Shown here piece by piece: positions 1 through 13,462 of a stretch of 64,000 nt of DNA (the first letter of the stretch is position 1; each line of letters begins with the position of its first letter). Position numbers and translations under genes: made by a program. Source of the DNA: Micromussa lordhowensis (taxonomy: Eukaryota > Cnidaria > Anthozoa > Scleractinia > Lobophylliidae); assembly GCA_964020085.1 (NCBI GenBank), contig OZ026601.1:16488530-16552529 (forward strand), read 5' to 3'. The notes below the pieces were generated by a model that was not told where the DNA came from, did no database searches, and saw only the letters and a program-made list of their open reading frames with translations.

Positions 1-783
1 ATTCCAGGCCAGAAAACTGAATCTCGGGCCTTTCTCAGACACGATTGGATGCCAAGGTGGCTTGAGTGACTTCGTGCAATGATCTCAGGTCTGATCGTCT
101 TGGGAATGATGATACGTTGGCGCTTGAACAAGATGCCATTATGCAGAGAGATTTCGTCCCGATAGTTCCAGTAATCTCTAATTGGAATAGGTACCTGGCT
201 TTTCTGTTCAGGCCATCCTACCAACACGGTGGTCTTCAGGGTCTGAAGAACTGTATCCTGCTCTGTCGCTTTCTGCAGCTGAGCTAATCTTTCACTGGAC
301 ACAATTAATGATTCCAAAGGGTTTAAGGTTTCAACTTCCAATGCAAACACTTGAAACTCTTTGTCTTCCTCTCCTTGGCTAGCGAGGTAGGCTCTGGAAA
401 GATGATCTGCTATGTACATCTGCGAACCTGGTTTGTATGTGACATCCAGATTGAACCGTTGTAGGCGGAGTAACATCCTTTGCAATCTACATGGGGCTGC
501 TAACACGGATTTCTTGAAAATGGCTTGAAGAGGCTTGTGGTCAGATTCTACTGTGATCCTTTCTCGTCGGGATATGTACTGGCTGAACCTCTGACAGGCA
601 AACACGATTGCAAGACATTCTTTCTCTATTTGAGCATACCTTCTCTCGGTTGGTGAGAGTGTTTTTGATGCAAAGGCTACAGGTTGACCGTTCTGAAGAA
701 GGACTGCGCCCAAACCTTTTTCGCTTGCATCACATTGAAGGGTGACTTCTGCATTGCAATCATAATACTTGAGAATGGGGTGG
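1..783 (-). pseudogene. gypsy RNase H-integrase remnant in U0 (partial)
   Basis: Minus-strand frame starting at the VNHPILKYY region (about 791) and running off the left edge. It includes the RNase H acidic residues in CDAS, QIEKE and ESDHKPL and the beginning of the integrase zinc-binding region. It is a duplicated fragment without RT or gag. Confidence 0.8.
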
Positions 784-883
784 TTAACCACAAGCTTCTT
801 TACTTCCTTGAAGGCTGTGTCATGCTGTTTAGCTCATGTGAACTTAGCATCCTTAGAGGTTAGGTCCCTTAGAGGCTGTGCTA
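1..883 (-). repeat. Array unit U0 (partial, right end only)
   Basis: This is the right-hand 883 bp of a unit cut by the window edge. It holds RNase H and the first part of the integrase region on the minus strand. It carries the ACCACAAG variant just left of the RNase H region (about 787), as in U1, U2, U6 and U7. Confidence 0.95.
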
Positions 884-3800
884 GGAGCCACGCAAAAGAT
901 CATCGACTAGGATTGTGGGCTATGGCATCATATAGGCCACGAGCGAGCACTGCTAGGCCAAGGAAAGATTAATTTCGTTTCGTTTTATTTTTTCTTAAAA
1001 AGTATTTTATTTTACATGTTATATTTTTCATGTAAATTTGATTTGAAGTATTTCGATATTATTTTTTTTTGTGTAAAGTTTAACTTAACATGAAATAACA
1101 TAATAAATTACGGAAAACTCCCAAAATATTATACAAGTTCCTTATGGAATTCCTAGGCCACCATAATACTCAGCCCCACAGGCATCATGTAAACATGAAT
1201 ACTCAGCCCCACAGGCATCATGTAAACATGAATACTCAGCCCCACAGGCATTGTGCAAACAGTATATTTAGCCCCACAGGCATTAAACATTATGCTGCGC
1301 CCCACAGGCAAAACAGCATCTCACCTGACAGGTGTTATACATAGCAAAAATATATCTGCATCCTATCCAAAGTGGGTAATAGGTTATTGTTATAGCAACT
1401 GGAGATGCCGCGAGATAAAAGCTATTATAAAAGAAAAATATGTTATAATTGAAGGGTTTCGTGCAAAAAGGGGGCATATATCGGTTTTTAGCGGATTTAA
1501 TTTTCTGCAGGATCAAGCTAGTTTTAGGCAGAGTGACTTGTGTTGACATGAAAAACATTGTTCCATAACTGTTTTTGTTGGTTTGTGCTTCATTTTCGCA
1601 AAACAACGCATGCAAAAAAAACTCAGTCTCTGAAAATCAAAAGAAACCCTTTGTTTCACAGACTGAGATGCTCATTTCGCTTAAAAAAAAAAAAACAAAC
1701 AAAAATAGTTTACTAGTTAAATGTTGATTTCACGAAAATACTAGACTGCGAGCAGTCTCTCTTTTCCTCGAAAATCCATGGGGATAAATGGAAGGAAGAA
1801 CGCAAAACAATATGAGCATGACTGCGACGTAAGATACGAGTGGCGCATCTGCCGCCCACGCTAGTTTTGGCATCGCGGCTTCGCATATCACGCTCGGACG
1901 CTCATGTTGATTTCCGTTCCTCGTTCCATTTTTCTCTACGGATTTTTGAGCAAAAGAGACACCGCTCGCAGTCTACAAGAATACGTGATCGCAGAGATGC
2001 TCTTTTGACTTACGGCAGAGCAAAATGTTGACTTTGTGAAGCCTTCAAGGTTACGGTTCTGTCATCTGATCCCAGAAGTTCGAAACACTACAAATCATGC
2101 CGATTTGAAATAAAATTTATGTTATAATCGATTGCTACTTGTTGTCATTATCTGTGTGAATCCCTGCGTCAATAACTTCCAAAAATCCACTTCCTCTTAT
2201 GGTATGTTGCTGTTTACCAGGCCACCAAACCAATGAAACGTCCACTGAGTACGATCGCAATGCATGCCGGGAAGGTTCATTTCGCCTTGTGCGTCCACAA
2301 CCACATTCCGATTGATGCAAGACATGTTTTATAAGTCAAAAACCAGTTCTCCCTTTCCAAACTTTGACACCGGCAACGTTGGCAAAGGGGCCACAACTCA
2401 CGAGAAGCATTTTTTCTTGGGCAAGAACTGCTCTTGGACTTTGCTGCCTGGATCGACCTGATTTCAAATGACGATAACATGAGTATATCCTCGCTCGAAC
2501 ATCAGAGCACATTTTGGTTTTTTAAAACGTGCTGGTGACTTACAGGTTTATCAAGGCTTTATGATGCCTCTCAACCACCAGGCAGGCATGCAAGGTACTT
2601 TAAAACAAGGCTTAAAATATTAATTGACAGAGCTCTAAGGCAACACTATTTCCTTTTGACGCTTGATCAATTCACGTCACAATAACCAATGTTAACAATC
2701 CGTTCCCAGATTTCCGCTTGTGTGCTTTTTTCCCTTGACTCAAAAAAAGTGCAGCTAAGATTCTGTGGGATTTGATTTTGACAATGTTAACAGAAAAAAT
2801 AAGTCAGTTTATATTACTGTTTATATATTAGAAAATTAGCAACAAAAATGTATTACAAAATACACGCATTGTCCCATGGTGTTATGCGAGTCAAAACTGC
2901 GCCATGTGCGATTAGCCAACTCCACTTTAATACCAAATATGGGCATTACAAAATGGTCCAAAACTATGACATAATCGAGCTAACAATAGCTATCATAACA
3001 TCTTCCCCTTTAACGAAATACACTGATAAGCTCCAAAAACAATGAAATAAAAACAAAGAAATGTGAACAGTTTCTCAGAGTCTATAAAGTTCAGTAAACT
3101 AAGTCCTTGAGTCTCTCAGACAGTTCAACTACTCATTTAAAAGTTCAAGAGACAAAATCACTGAATCTCTTTGGTGGTTTCACCACTCTGGTACGGGTGC
3201 GCTTTGTGGGCATTGCAAGCACAGGATTAGGAGGAATATCAGCCACAGAATCAGAAGAGGTACAGGTTGCTGGATCAGGTAAGTTTAGGCTGTTTCCTTT
3301 TGGATCAGGAGCGGCAGCATCAGCAACAGGCTGTTCATTGGGATCTTCTGAGGGCACTTTCTGGGCAGTATTGGATGCTGACTGTTCCTTGGGCTTAAGA
3401 AAGTGTCTGTTTCGGCGAATGTTATCGCTCCCAGTGTTCACCAGATAGGATCTGTCTGACAGCTGTTCAACAAGGGTTCCAGCTTGCCAAATATGTCCTT
3501 TTTTGAGAGGTGCGACTCTAACTTCTTGTCCAACTTCCAGCTGTGGTAGTGGGTGTGCTGACCGATCGTAATAGCTCTTTGCTTTCTGCCTTTTCAACTC
3601 GATTTTCTTTTCAACACCTTCAACAACTTAAGGGCGGAGCAGGGTTGAGGCTGTTGGCTTTAGTGTCTTTGTTCTTCATGACATGAGTCTTTGTGCTGGA
3701 CTTGATCCAATGGTTTCAACAGGTGTGTTTCTGTATTCTAACAGGGCAAGCCATGGATCTCTGCCATCCCGGAGGGCTTTCTTGAACAAGTTCTTAGTGA

Positions 3801-5076
3801 CCTTCACTGCAGACTGCCTTGTGATGATGTGGAGAAGACGTTACATGTTTGAATTCCCACTCTTCGGCGAATCGTCTGAACTCATGACTTACGAGTTGCG
3901 GTCCATTGTCAGATACGAGAACATCTGGGATTCCATGCCTGCTGAACTGTTCCTTTAAGAACTGTATGATGGTCGGAGAGGTCATGTCAGCCACTTCTTG
4001 GACTTCCACAAAGTCTGAATAGTAATCTACTAACACGACATACTCTTTCCTATGGAGAGTGAACATGTCAACGGCTACACGACTCCAAGGACGATCTGGA
4101 ACTTTTGAAGTCTGCATGGGCTCTTTGGGGTTCCATGTCTGGAATTCTGCACAGACTGAACACTGCGAGACAGCTTCCTTAATCTCACTGCTCATTCCAG
4201 GCCAGAAAACTGAATCTCGGGCCTTTCTCAGACACGATTGGATGCCAAGGTGGCTTGAGTGACTTCGTGCAATGATCTCAGGTCTGATCGTCTTGGGAAT
4301 GATGATACGTTGGCGCTTGAACAAGATGCCATTATGCAGAGAGATTTCGTCCCGATAGTTCCAGTAATCTCTAATTGGAATAGGTACCTGGCTTTTCTGT
4401 TCAGGCCATCCTACCAACACGGTGGTCTTCAGGGTCTGAAGAACTGTATCCTGCTCTGTCGCTTTCTGCAGCTGAGCTAATCTTTCACTGGACACAATTA
4501 ATGATTCCAAAGGGTTTAAGGTTTCAACTTCCAATGCAAACACTTGAAACTCTTTGTCTTCCTCTCCTTGGCTAGCGAGGTAGGCTCTGGAAAGATGATC
4601 TGCTATGTACATCTGCGAACCTGGTTTGTATGTGACATCCAGATTGAACCGTTGTAGGCGGAGTAACATCCTTTGCAATCTACATGGGGCTGCTAACACG
4701 GATTTCTTGAAAATGGCTTGAAGAGGCTTGTGGTCAGATTCTACTGTGATCCTTTCTCGTCGGGATATGTACTGGCTGAACCTCTGACAGGCAAACACGA
4801 TTGCAAGACATTCTTTCTCTATTTGAGCATACCTTCTCTCGGTTGGTGAGAGTGTTTTTGATGCAAAGGCTACAGGTTGACCGTTCTGAAGAAGGACTGC
4901 GCCCAAACCTTTTTCGCTTGCATCACATTGAAGGGTGACTTCTGCATTGCAATCATAATACTTGAGAATGGGGTGGTTAACCACAAGCTTCTTTACTTCC
5001 TTGAAGGCTGTGTCATGCTGTTTAGCTCATGTGAACTTAGCATCCTTAGAGGTTAGGTCCCTTAGAGGCTGTGCTA
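884..5076 (-). repeat. Array unit U1 (4193 bp, 14-bp deletion class)
   Basis: Complete unit: flank 884-2879, LTR 2880-3000, element 3' part 3001-5076. It lacks the 14 bp (TCTGCCTTGCCATT in the right-hand units) in the integrase core near 3807. It contains a minisatellite at 1165-1310, a hairpin at 1622-1667 and a MITE at 1742-1975. Apart from these and the pol remnant I see no coding potential; the many short reading frames in the flank are not conserved with anything I recognise. Confidence 0.95.
3145..4984 (-). pseudogene. gypsy RNase H-integrase remnant in U1, frameshifted
   Basis: The minus-strand frame 4984-3794 covers RNase H (CDAS, QIEKE, ESDHKPL) and integrase (HHCC finger with SHSSHLG and CSVC; core Asp in VAVDMF; second Asp in SDNGP). 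The 14-bp deletion then shifts the frame at HHHKA, before the NGKAES catalytic glutamate, and adds a short unrelated tail. The C-terminal segment resumes at 3597-3145. The product would lack the third catalytic residue. Confidence 0.85.
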
Positions 5077-8000
5077 GGAGCCACGCAAAAGATCATCGAC
5101 TAGGATTGTGGGCTATGGCATCATATAGGCCACGAGCGAGCACTGCTAGGCCAAGGAAAGATTAATTTCGTTTCGTTTTATTTTTTCTTAAAAAGTATTT
5201 TATTTTACATGTTATATTTTTCATGTAAATTTGATTTGAAGTATTTCGATATTATTTTTTTTTGTGTAAAGTTTAACTTAACATGAAATAACATAATAAA
5301 TTACGGAAAACTCCCAAAATATTATACAAGTTCCTTATGGAATTCCTAGGCCACCATAATACTCAGCCCCACAGGCATCATGTAAACATGAATACTCAGC
5401 CCCACAGGCATCATGTAAACATGAATACTCAGCCCCACAGGCATTGTGCAAACAGTATATTTAGCCCCACAGGCATTAAACATTATGCTGCGCCCCACAG
5501 GCAAAACAGCATCTCACCTGACAGGTGTTATACATAGCAAAAATATATCTGCATCCTATCCAAAGTGGGTAATAGGTTATTGTTATAGCAACTGGAGATG
5601 CCGCGAGATAAAAGCTATTATAAAAGAAAAATATGTTATAATTGAAGGGTTTCGTGCAAAAAGGGGGCATATATCGGTTTTTAGCGGATTTAATTTTCTG
5701 CAGGATCAAGCTAGTTTTAGGCAGAGTGACTTGTGTTGACATGAAAAACATTGTTCCATAACTGTTTTTGTTGGTTTGTGCTTCATTTTCGCAAAACAAC
5801 GCATGCAAAAAAAACTCAGTCTCTGAAAATCAAAAGAAACCCTTTGTTTCACAGACTGAGATGCTCATTTCGCTTAAAAAAAAAAAAACAAACAAAAATA
5901 GTTTACTAGTTAAATGTTGATTTCACGAAAATACTAGACTGCGAGCAGTCTCTCTTTTCCTCGAAAATCCATGGGGATAAATGGAAGGAAGAACGCAAAA
6001 CAATATGAGCATGACTGCGACGTAAGATACGAGTGGCGCATCTGCCGCCCACGCTAGTTTTGGCATCGCGGCTTCGCATATCACGCTCGGACGCTCATGT
6101 TGATTTCCGTTCCTCGTTCCATTTTTCTCTACGGATTTTTGAGCAAAAGAGACACCGCTCGCAGTCTACAAGAATACGTGATCGCAGAGATGCTCTTTTG
6201 ACTTACGGCAGAGCAAAATGTTGACTTTGTGAAGCCTTCAAGGTTACGGTTCTGTCATCTGATCCCAGAAGTTCGAAACACTACAAATCATGCCAATTTG
6301 AAATAAAATTTATGTTATAATCGATTGCTACTTGTTGTCATTATCTGTGTGAATCCCTGCGTCAATAACTTCCAAAAATCCACTTCCTCTTATGGTATGT
6401 TGCTGTTTACCAGGCCACCAAACCAATGAAACGTCCACTGAGTACGATCGCAATGCATGCCGGGAAGGTTCATTTCGCCTTGTGCGTCCACAACCACATT
6501 CCGATTGATGCAAGACATGTTTTATAAGTCAAAAACCAGTTCTCCCTTTCCAAACTTTGACACCGGCAACGTTGGCAAAGGGGCCACAACTCACGAGAAG
6601 CATTTTTTCTTGGGCAAGAACTGCTCTTGGACTTTGCTGCCTGGATCGACCTGATTTCAAATGACGATAACATGAGTATATCCTCGCTCGAACATCAGAG
6701 CACATTTTGGTTTTTTAAAACGTGCTGGTGACTTACAGGTTTATCAAGGCTTTATGATGCCTCTCAACCACCAGGCAGGCATGCAAGGTACTTTAAAACA
6801 AGGCTTAAAATATTAATTGACAGAGCTCTAAGGCAACACTATTTCCTTTTGACGCTTGATCAATTCACGTCACAATAACCAATGTTAACAATCCGTTCCC
6901 AGATTTCCGCTTGTGTGCTTTTTTCCCTTGACTCAAAAAAAGTGCAGCTAAGATTCTGTGGGATTTGATTTTGACAATGTTAACAGAAAAAATAAGTCAG
7001 TTTATATTACTGTTTATATATTAGAAAATTAGCAACAAAAATGTATTACAAAATACACGCATTGTCCCATGGTGTTATGCGAGTCAAAACTGCGCCATGT
7101 GCGATTAGCCAACTCCACTTTAATACCAAATATGGGCATTACAAAATGGTCCAAAACTATGACATAATCGAGCTAACAATAGCTATCATAACATCTTCCC
7201 CTTTAACGAAATACACTGATAAGCTCCAAAAACAATGAAATAAAAACAAAGAAATGTGAACAGTTTCTCAGAGTCTATAAAGTTCAGTAAACTAAGTCCT
7301 TGAGTCTCTCAGACAGTTCAACTACTCATTTAAAAGTTCAAGAGACAAAATCACTGAATCTCTTTGGTGGTTTCACCACTCTGGTACGGGTGCGCTTTGT
7401 GGGCATTGCAAGCACAGGATTAGGAGGAATATCAGCCACAGAATCAGAAGAGGTACAGGTTGCTGGATCAGGTAAGTTTAGGCTGTTTCCTTTTGGATCA
7501 GGAGCGGCAGCATCAGCAACAGGCTGTTCATTGGGATCTTCTGAGGGCACTTTCTGGGCAGTATTGGATGCTGACTGTTCCTTGGGCTTAAGAAAGTGTC
7601 TGTTTCGGCGAATGTTATCGCTCCCAGTGTTCACCAGATAGGATCTGTCTGACAGCTGTTCAACAAGGGTTCCAGCTTGCCAAATATGTCCTTTTTTGAG
7701 AGGTGCGACTCTAACTTCTTGTCCAACTTCCAGCTGTGGTAGTGGGTGTGCTGACCGATCGTAATAGCTCTTTGCTTTCTGCCTTTTCAACTCGATTTTC
7801 TTTTCAACACCTTCAACAACTTAAGGGCGGAGCAGGGTTGAGGCTGTTGGCTTTAGTGTCTTTGTTCTTCATGACATGAGTCTTTGTGCTGGACTTGATC
7901 CAATGGTTTCAACAGGTGTGTTTCTGTATTCTAACAGGGCAAGCCATGGATCTCTGCCATCCCGGAGGGCTTTCTTGAACAAGTTCTTAGTGACCTTCAC

Positions 8001-9269
8001 TGCAGACTGCCTTGTGATGATGTGGAGAAGACGTTACATGTTTGAATTCCCACTCTTCGGCGAATCGTCTGAACTCATGACTTACGAGTTGCGGTCCATT
8101 GTCAGATACGAGAACATCTGGGATTCCATGCCTGCTGAACTGTTCCTTTAAGAACTGTATGATGGTCGGAGAGGTCATGTCAGCCACTTCTTGGACTTCC
8201 ACAAAGTCTGAATAGTAATCTACTAACACGACATACTCTTTCCTATGGAGAGTGAACATGTCAACGGCTACACGACTCCAAGGACGATCTGGAACTTTTG
8301 AAGTCTGCATGGGCTCTTTGGGGTTCCATGTCTGGAATTCTGCACAGACTGAACACTGCGAGACAGCTTCCTTAATCTCACTGCTCATTCCAGGCCAGAA
8401 AACTGAATCTCGGGCCTTTCTCAGACACGATTGGATGCCAAGGTGGCTTGAGTGACTTCGTGCAATGATCTCAGGTCTGATCGTCTTGGGAATGATGATA
8501 CGTTGGCGCTTGAACAAGATGCCATTATGCAGAGAGATTTCGTCCCGATAGTTCCAGTAATCTCTAATTGGAATAGGTACCTGGCTTTTCTGTTCAGGCC
8601 ATCCTACCAACACGGTGGTCTTCAGGGTCTGAAGAACTGTATCCTGCTCTGTCGCTTTCTGCAGCTGAGCTAATCTTTCACTGGACACAATTAATGATTC
8701 CAAAGGGTTTAAGGTTTCAACTTCCAATGCAAACACTTGAAACTCTTTGTCTTCCTCTCCTTGGCTAGCGAGGTAGGCTCTGGAAAGATGATCTGCTATG
8801 TACATCTGCGAACCTGGTTTGTATGTGACATCCAGATTGAACCGTTGTAGGCGGAGTAACATCCTTTGCAATCTACATGGGGCTGCTAACACGGATTTCT
8901 TGAAAATGGCTTGAAGAGGCTTGTGGTCAGATTCTACTGTGATCCTTTCTCGTCGGGATATGTACTGGCTGAACCTCTGACAGGCAAACACGATTGCAAG
9001 ACATTCTTTCTCTATTTGAGCATACCTTCTCTCGGTTGGTGAGAGTGTTTTTGATGCAAAGGCTACAGGTTGACCGTTCTGAAGAAGGACTGCGCCCAAA
9101 CCTTTTTCGCTTGCATCACATTGAAGGGTGACTTCTGCATTGCAATCATAATACTTGAGAATGGGGTGGTTAACCACAAGCTTCTTTACTTCCTTGAAGG
9201 CTGTGTCATGCTGTTTAGCTCATGTGAACTTAGCATCCTTAGAGGTTAGGTCCCTTAGAGGCTGTGCTA
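5077..9269 (-). repeat. Array unit U2 (4193 bp, 14-bp deletion class)
   Basis: Same layout as U1 (LTR 7073-7193, MITE 5935-6168). Private variant: A for G in the ATGCCAATTTG stretch near 6294. It carries the 14-bp deletion near 8000. Confidence 0.95.
7338..9177 (-). pseudogene. gypsy RNase H-integrase remnant in U2, frameshifted
   Basis: As U1: main frame 9177-7987 ends in the same frameshifted tail; C-terminal segment at 7790-7338. I see no private coding change. Confidence 0.85.
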
Positions 9270-12200
9270 GGAGCCACGCAAAAGATCATCGACTAGGATT
9301 GTGGGCTATGGCATCATATAGGCCACGAGCGAGCACTGCTAGGCCAAGGAAAGATTAATTTCGTTTCGTTTTATTTTTTCTTAAAAAGTATTTTATTTTA
9401 CATGTTATATTTTTCATGTAAATTTGATTTGAAGTATTTCGATATTATTTTTTTTTGTGTAAAGTTTAACTTAACATGAAATAACATAATAAATTACGGA
9501 AAACTCCCAAAATATTATACAAGTTCCTTATGGAATTCCTAGGCCACCATAATACTCAGCCCCACAGGCATCATGTAAACATGAATACTCAGCCCCACAG
9601 GCATCATGTAAACATGAATACTCAGCCCCACAGGCATTGTGCAAACAGTATATTTAGCCCCACAGGCATTAAACATTATGCTGCGCCCCACAGGCAAAAC
9701 AGCATCTCACCTGACAGGTGTTATACATAGCAAAAATATATCTGCATCCTATCCAAAGTGGGTAATAGGTTATTGTTATAGCAACTGGAGATGCCGCGAG
9801 ATAAAAGCTATTATAAAAGAAAAATATGTTATAATTGAAGGGTTTCGTGCAAAAAGGGGGCATATATCGGTTTTTAGCGGATTTAATTTTCTGCAGGATC
9901 AAGCTAGTTTTAGGCAGAGTGACTTGTGTTGACATGAAAAACATTGTTCCATAACTGTTTTTGTTGGTTTGTGCTTCATTTTCGCAAAACAACGCATGCA
10001 AAAAAAACTCAGTCTCTGAAAATCAAAAGAAACCCTTTGTTTCACAGACTGAGATGCTCATTTCGCTTAAAAAAAAAAAAACAAACAAAAATAGTTTACT
10101 AGTTAAATGTTGATTTCACGAAAATACTAGACTGCGAGCAGTCTCTCTTTTCCTCGAAAATCCATGGGGATAAATGGAAGGAAGAACGCAAAACAATATG
10201 AGCATGACTGCGACGTAAGATACGAGTGGTGCATCTGCCGCCCACGCTAGTTTTGGCATCGCGGCTTCGCATATCACGCTCGGACGCTCATGTTGATTTC
10301 CGTTCCTCGTTCCATTTTTCTCTACGGATTTTTGAGCAAAAGAGACACCGCTCGCAGTCTACAAGAATACGTGATCGCAGAGATGCTCTTTTGACTTACG
10401 GCAGAGCAAAATGTTGACTTTGTGAAGCCTTCAAGGTTACGGTTCTGTCATCTGATCCCAGAAGTTCGAAACACTACAAATCATGCCGATTTGAAATAAA
10501 ATTTATGTTATAATCGATTGCTACTTGTTGTCATTATCTGTGTGAATCCCTGCGTCAATAACTTCCAAAAATCCACTTCCTCTTATGGTATGTTGCTGTT
10601 TACCAGGCCACCAAACCAATGAAACGTCCACTGAGTACGATCGCAATGCATGCCGGGAAGGTTCATTTCGCCTTGTGCGTCCACAACCACATTCCGATTG
10701 ATGCAAGACATGTTTTATAAGTCAAAAACCAGTTCTCCCTTTCCAAACTTTGACACCGGCAACGTTGGCAAAGGGGCCACAACTCACGAGAAGCATTTTT
10801 TCTTGGGCAAGAACTGCTCTTGGACTTTGCTGCCTGGATCGACCTGATTTCAAATGACGATAACATGAGTATATCCTCGCTCGAACATCAGAGCACATTT
10901 TGGTTTTTTAAAACGTGCTGGTGACTTACAGGTTTATCAAGGCTTTATGATGCCTCTCAACCACCAGGCAGGCATGCAAGGTACTTTAAAACAAGGCTTA
11001 AAATATTAATTGACAGAGCTCTAAGGCAACACTATTTCCTTTTGACGCTTGATCAATTCACGTCACAATAACCAATGTTAACAATCCGTTCCCAGATTTC
11101 CGCTTGTGTGCTTTTTTCCCTTGACTCAAAAAAAGTGCAGCTAAGATTCTGTGGGATTTGATTTTGACAATGTTAACAGAAAAAATAAGTCAGTTTATAT
11201 TACTGTTTATATATTAGAAAATTAGCAACAAAAATGTATTACAAAATACACGCATTGTCCCATGGTGTTATGCGAGTCAAAACTGCGCCATGTGCGATTA
11301 GCCAACTCCACTTTAATACCAAATATGGGCATTACAAAATGGTCCAAAACTATGACATAATCGAGCTAACAATAGCTATCATAACATCTTCCCCTTTAAC
11401 GAAATACACTGATAAGCTCCAAAAACAATGAAATAAAAACAAAGAAATGTGAACAGTTTCTCAGAGTCTATAAAGTTCAGTAAACTAAGTCCTTGAGTCT
11501 CTCAGACAGTTCAACTACTCATTTAAAAGTTCAAGAGACAAAATCACTGAATCTCTTTGGTGGTTTCACCACTCTGGTACGGGTGTGCTTTGTGGGCATT
11601 GCAAGCACAGGATTAGGAGGAATATCAGCCACAGAATCAGAAGAGGTACAGGTTGCTGGATCAGGTAAGTTTAGGCTGTTTCCTTTTGGATCAGGAGCGG
11701 CAGCATCAGCAACAGGCTGTTCATTGGGATCTTCTGAGGGCACTTTCTGGGCAGTATTGGATGCTGACTGTTCCTTGGGCTTAAGAAAGTGTCTGTTTCG
11801 GCGAATGTTATCGCTCCCAGTGTTCACCAGATAGGATCTGTCTGACAGCTGTTCAACAAGGGTTCCAGCTTGCCAAATATGTCCTTTTTTGAGAGGTGCG
11901 ACTCTAACTTCTTGTCCAACTTCCAGCTGTGGTAGTGGGTGTGCTGACCGATCGTAATAGCTCTTTGCTTTCTGCCTTTTCAACTCGATTTTCTTTTCAA
12001 CACCTTCAACAACTTAAGGGCGGAGCAGGGTTGAGGCTGTTGGCTTTAGTGTCTTTGTTCTTCATGACATGAGTCTTTGTGCTGGACTTGATCCAATGGT
12101 TTCAACAGGTGTGTTTCTGTATTCTAACAGGGCAAGCCATGGATCTCTGCCATCCCGGAGGGCTTTCTTGAACAAGTTCTTAGTGACCTTCACTGCAGAC

Positions 12201-13462
12201 TGCCTTGTGATGATGTGGAGAAGACGTTACATGTTTGAATTCCCACTCTTCGGCGAATCGTCTGAACTCATGACTTACGAGTTGCGGTCCATTGTCAGAT
12301 ACGAGAACATCTGGGATTCCATGCCTGCTGAACTGTTCCTTTAAGAACTGTATGATGGTCGGAGAGGTCATGTCAGCCACTTCTTGGACTTCCACAAAGT
12401 CTGAATAGTAATCTACTAACACGACATACTCTTTCCTATGGAGAGTGAACATGTCAACGGCTACACGACTCCAAGGACGATCTGGAACTTTTGAAGTCTG
12501 CATGGGCTCTTTGGGGTTCCATGTCTGGAATTCTGCACAGACTGAACACTGCGAGACAGCTTCCTTAATCTCACTGCTCATTCCAGGCCAGAAAACTGAA
12601 TCTCGGGCCTTTCTCAGACACGATTGGATGCCAAGGTGGCTTGAGTGACTTCGTGCAATGATCTCAGGTCTGATCGTCTTGGGAATGATGATACGTTGGC
12701 GCTTGAACAAGATGCCATTATGCAGAGAGATTTCGTCCCGATAGTTCCAGTAATCTCTAATTGGAATAGGTACCTGGCTTTTCTGTTCAGGCCATCCTAC
12801 CAACACGGTGGTCTTCAGGGTCTGAAGAACTGTATCCTGCTCTGTCGCTTTCTGCAGCTGAGCTAATCTTTCACTGGACACAATTAATGATTCCAAAGGG
12901 TTTAAGGTTTCAACTTCCAATGCAAACACTTGAAACTCTTTGTCTTCCTCTCCTTGGCTAGCGAGGTAGGCTCTGGAAAGATGATCTGCTATGTACATCT
13001 GCGAACCTGGTTTGTATGTGACATCCAGATTGAACCGTTGTAGGCGGAGTAACATCCTTTGCAATCTACATGGGGCTGCTAACACGGATTTCTTGAAAAT
13101 GGCTTGAAGAGGCTTGTGGTCAGATTCTACTGTGATCCTTTCTCATCGGGATATGTACTGGCTGAACCTCTGACAGGCAAACACGATTGCAAGACATTCT
13201 TTCTCTATTTGAGCATACCTTCTCTCGGTTGGTGAGAGTGTTTTTGATGCAAAGGCTACAGGTTGACCGTTCTGAAGAAGGACTGCGCCCAAACCTTTTT
13301 CGCTTGCATCACATTGAAGGGTGACTTCTGCATTGCAATCATAATACTTGAGAATGGGGTGGTTAACCAAAAGCTTCTTTACTTCCTTGAAGGCTGTGTC
13401 ATGCTGTTTAGCTCATGTGAACTTAGCATCCTTAGAGGTTAGGTCCCTTAGAGGCTGTGCTA
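9270..13462 (-). repeat. Array unit U3 (4193 bp, 14-bp deletion class)
   Basis: LTR 11266-11386, MITE 10128-10361. Private variants: T at about 10229, T at about 11585, and A at about 13145, the last creating a TGA in the RNase H frame from an Arg CGA (a CpG-type change). It is the rightmost unit with the 14-bp deletion, and the leftmost with the ACCAAAAG variant (about 13368). Confidence 0.95.
11531..13370 (-). pseudogene. gypsy RNase H-integrase remnant in U3, frameshifted plus nonsense
   Basis: It carries the shared 14-bp deletion and a private TGA at about 13143 after the SQYISR motif, which splits the frame into 13370-13143 and 13085-12180. The C-terminal segment at 11983-11531 has a private Arg-to-His change (TKHTR). 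Confidence 0.85.

Noticed and set aside
66..287. Repeated plus-strand open frames (73, 67, 97, 113 codons and others) recurring in every unit
   Set aside because: They are antisense or out-of-frame shadows of the gypsy pol or of non-coding flank; their conservation is explained by the near-identity of the units.
1283..1615. 110-codon minus-strand frame in the unit flank, present in all units
   Set aside because: Compositionally biased, covers the minisatellite and hairpin, resembles no family I know; repeat identity alone explains conservation.
2135..2480. Overlapping frames in the unit flank with a faint resemblance to a PIF/Harbinger transposase (NVVVDAQG)
   Set aside because: Only a few residues fit and the frame is broken; not enough to call a gene.
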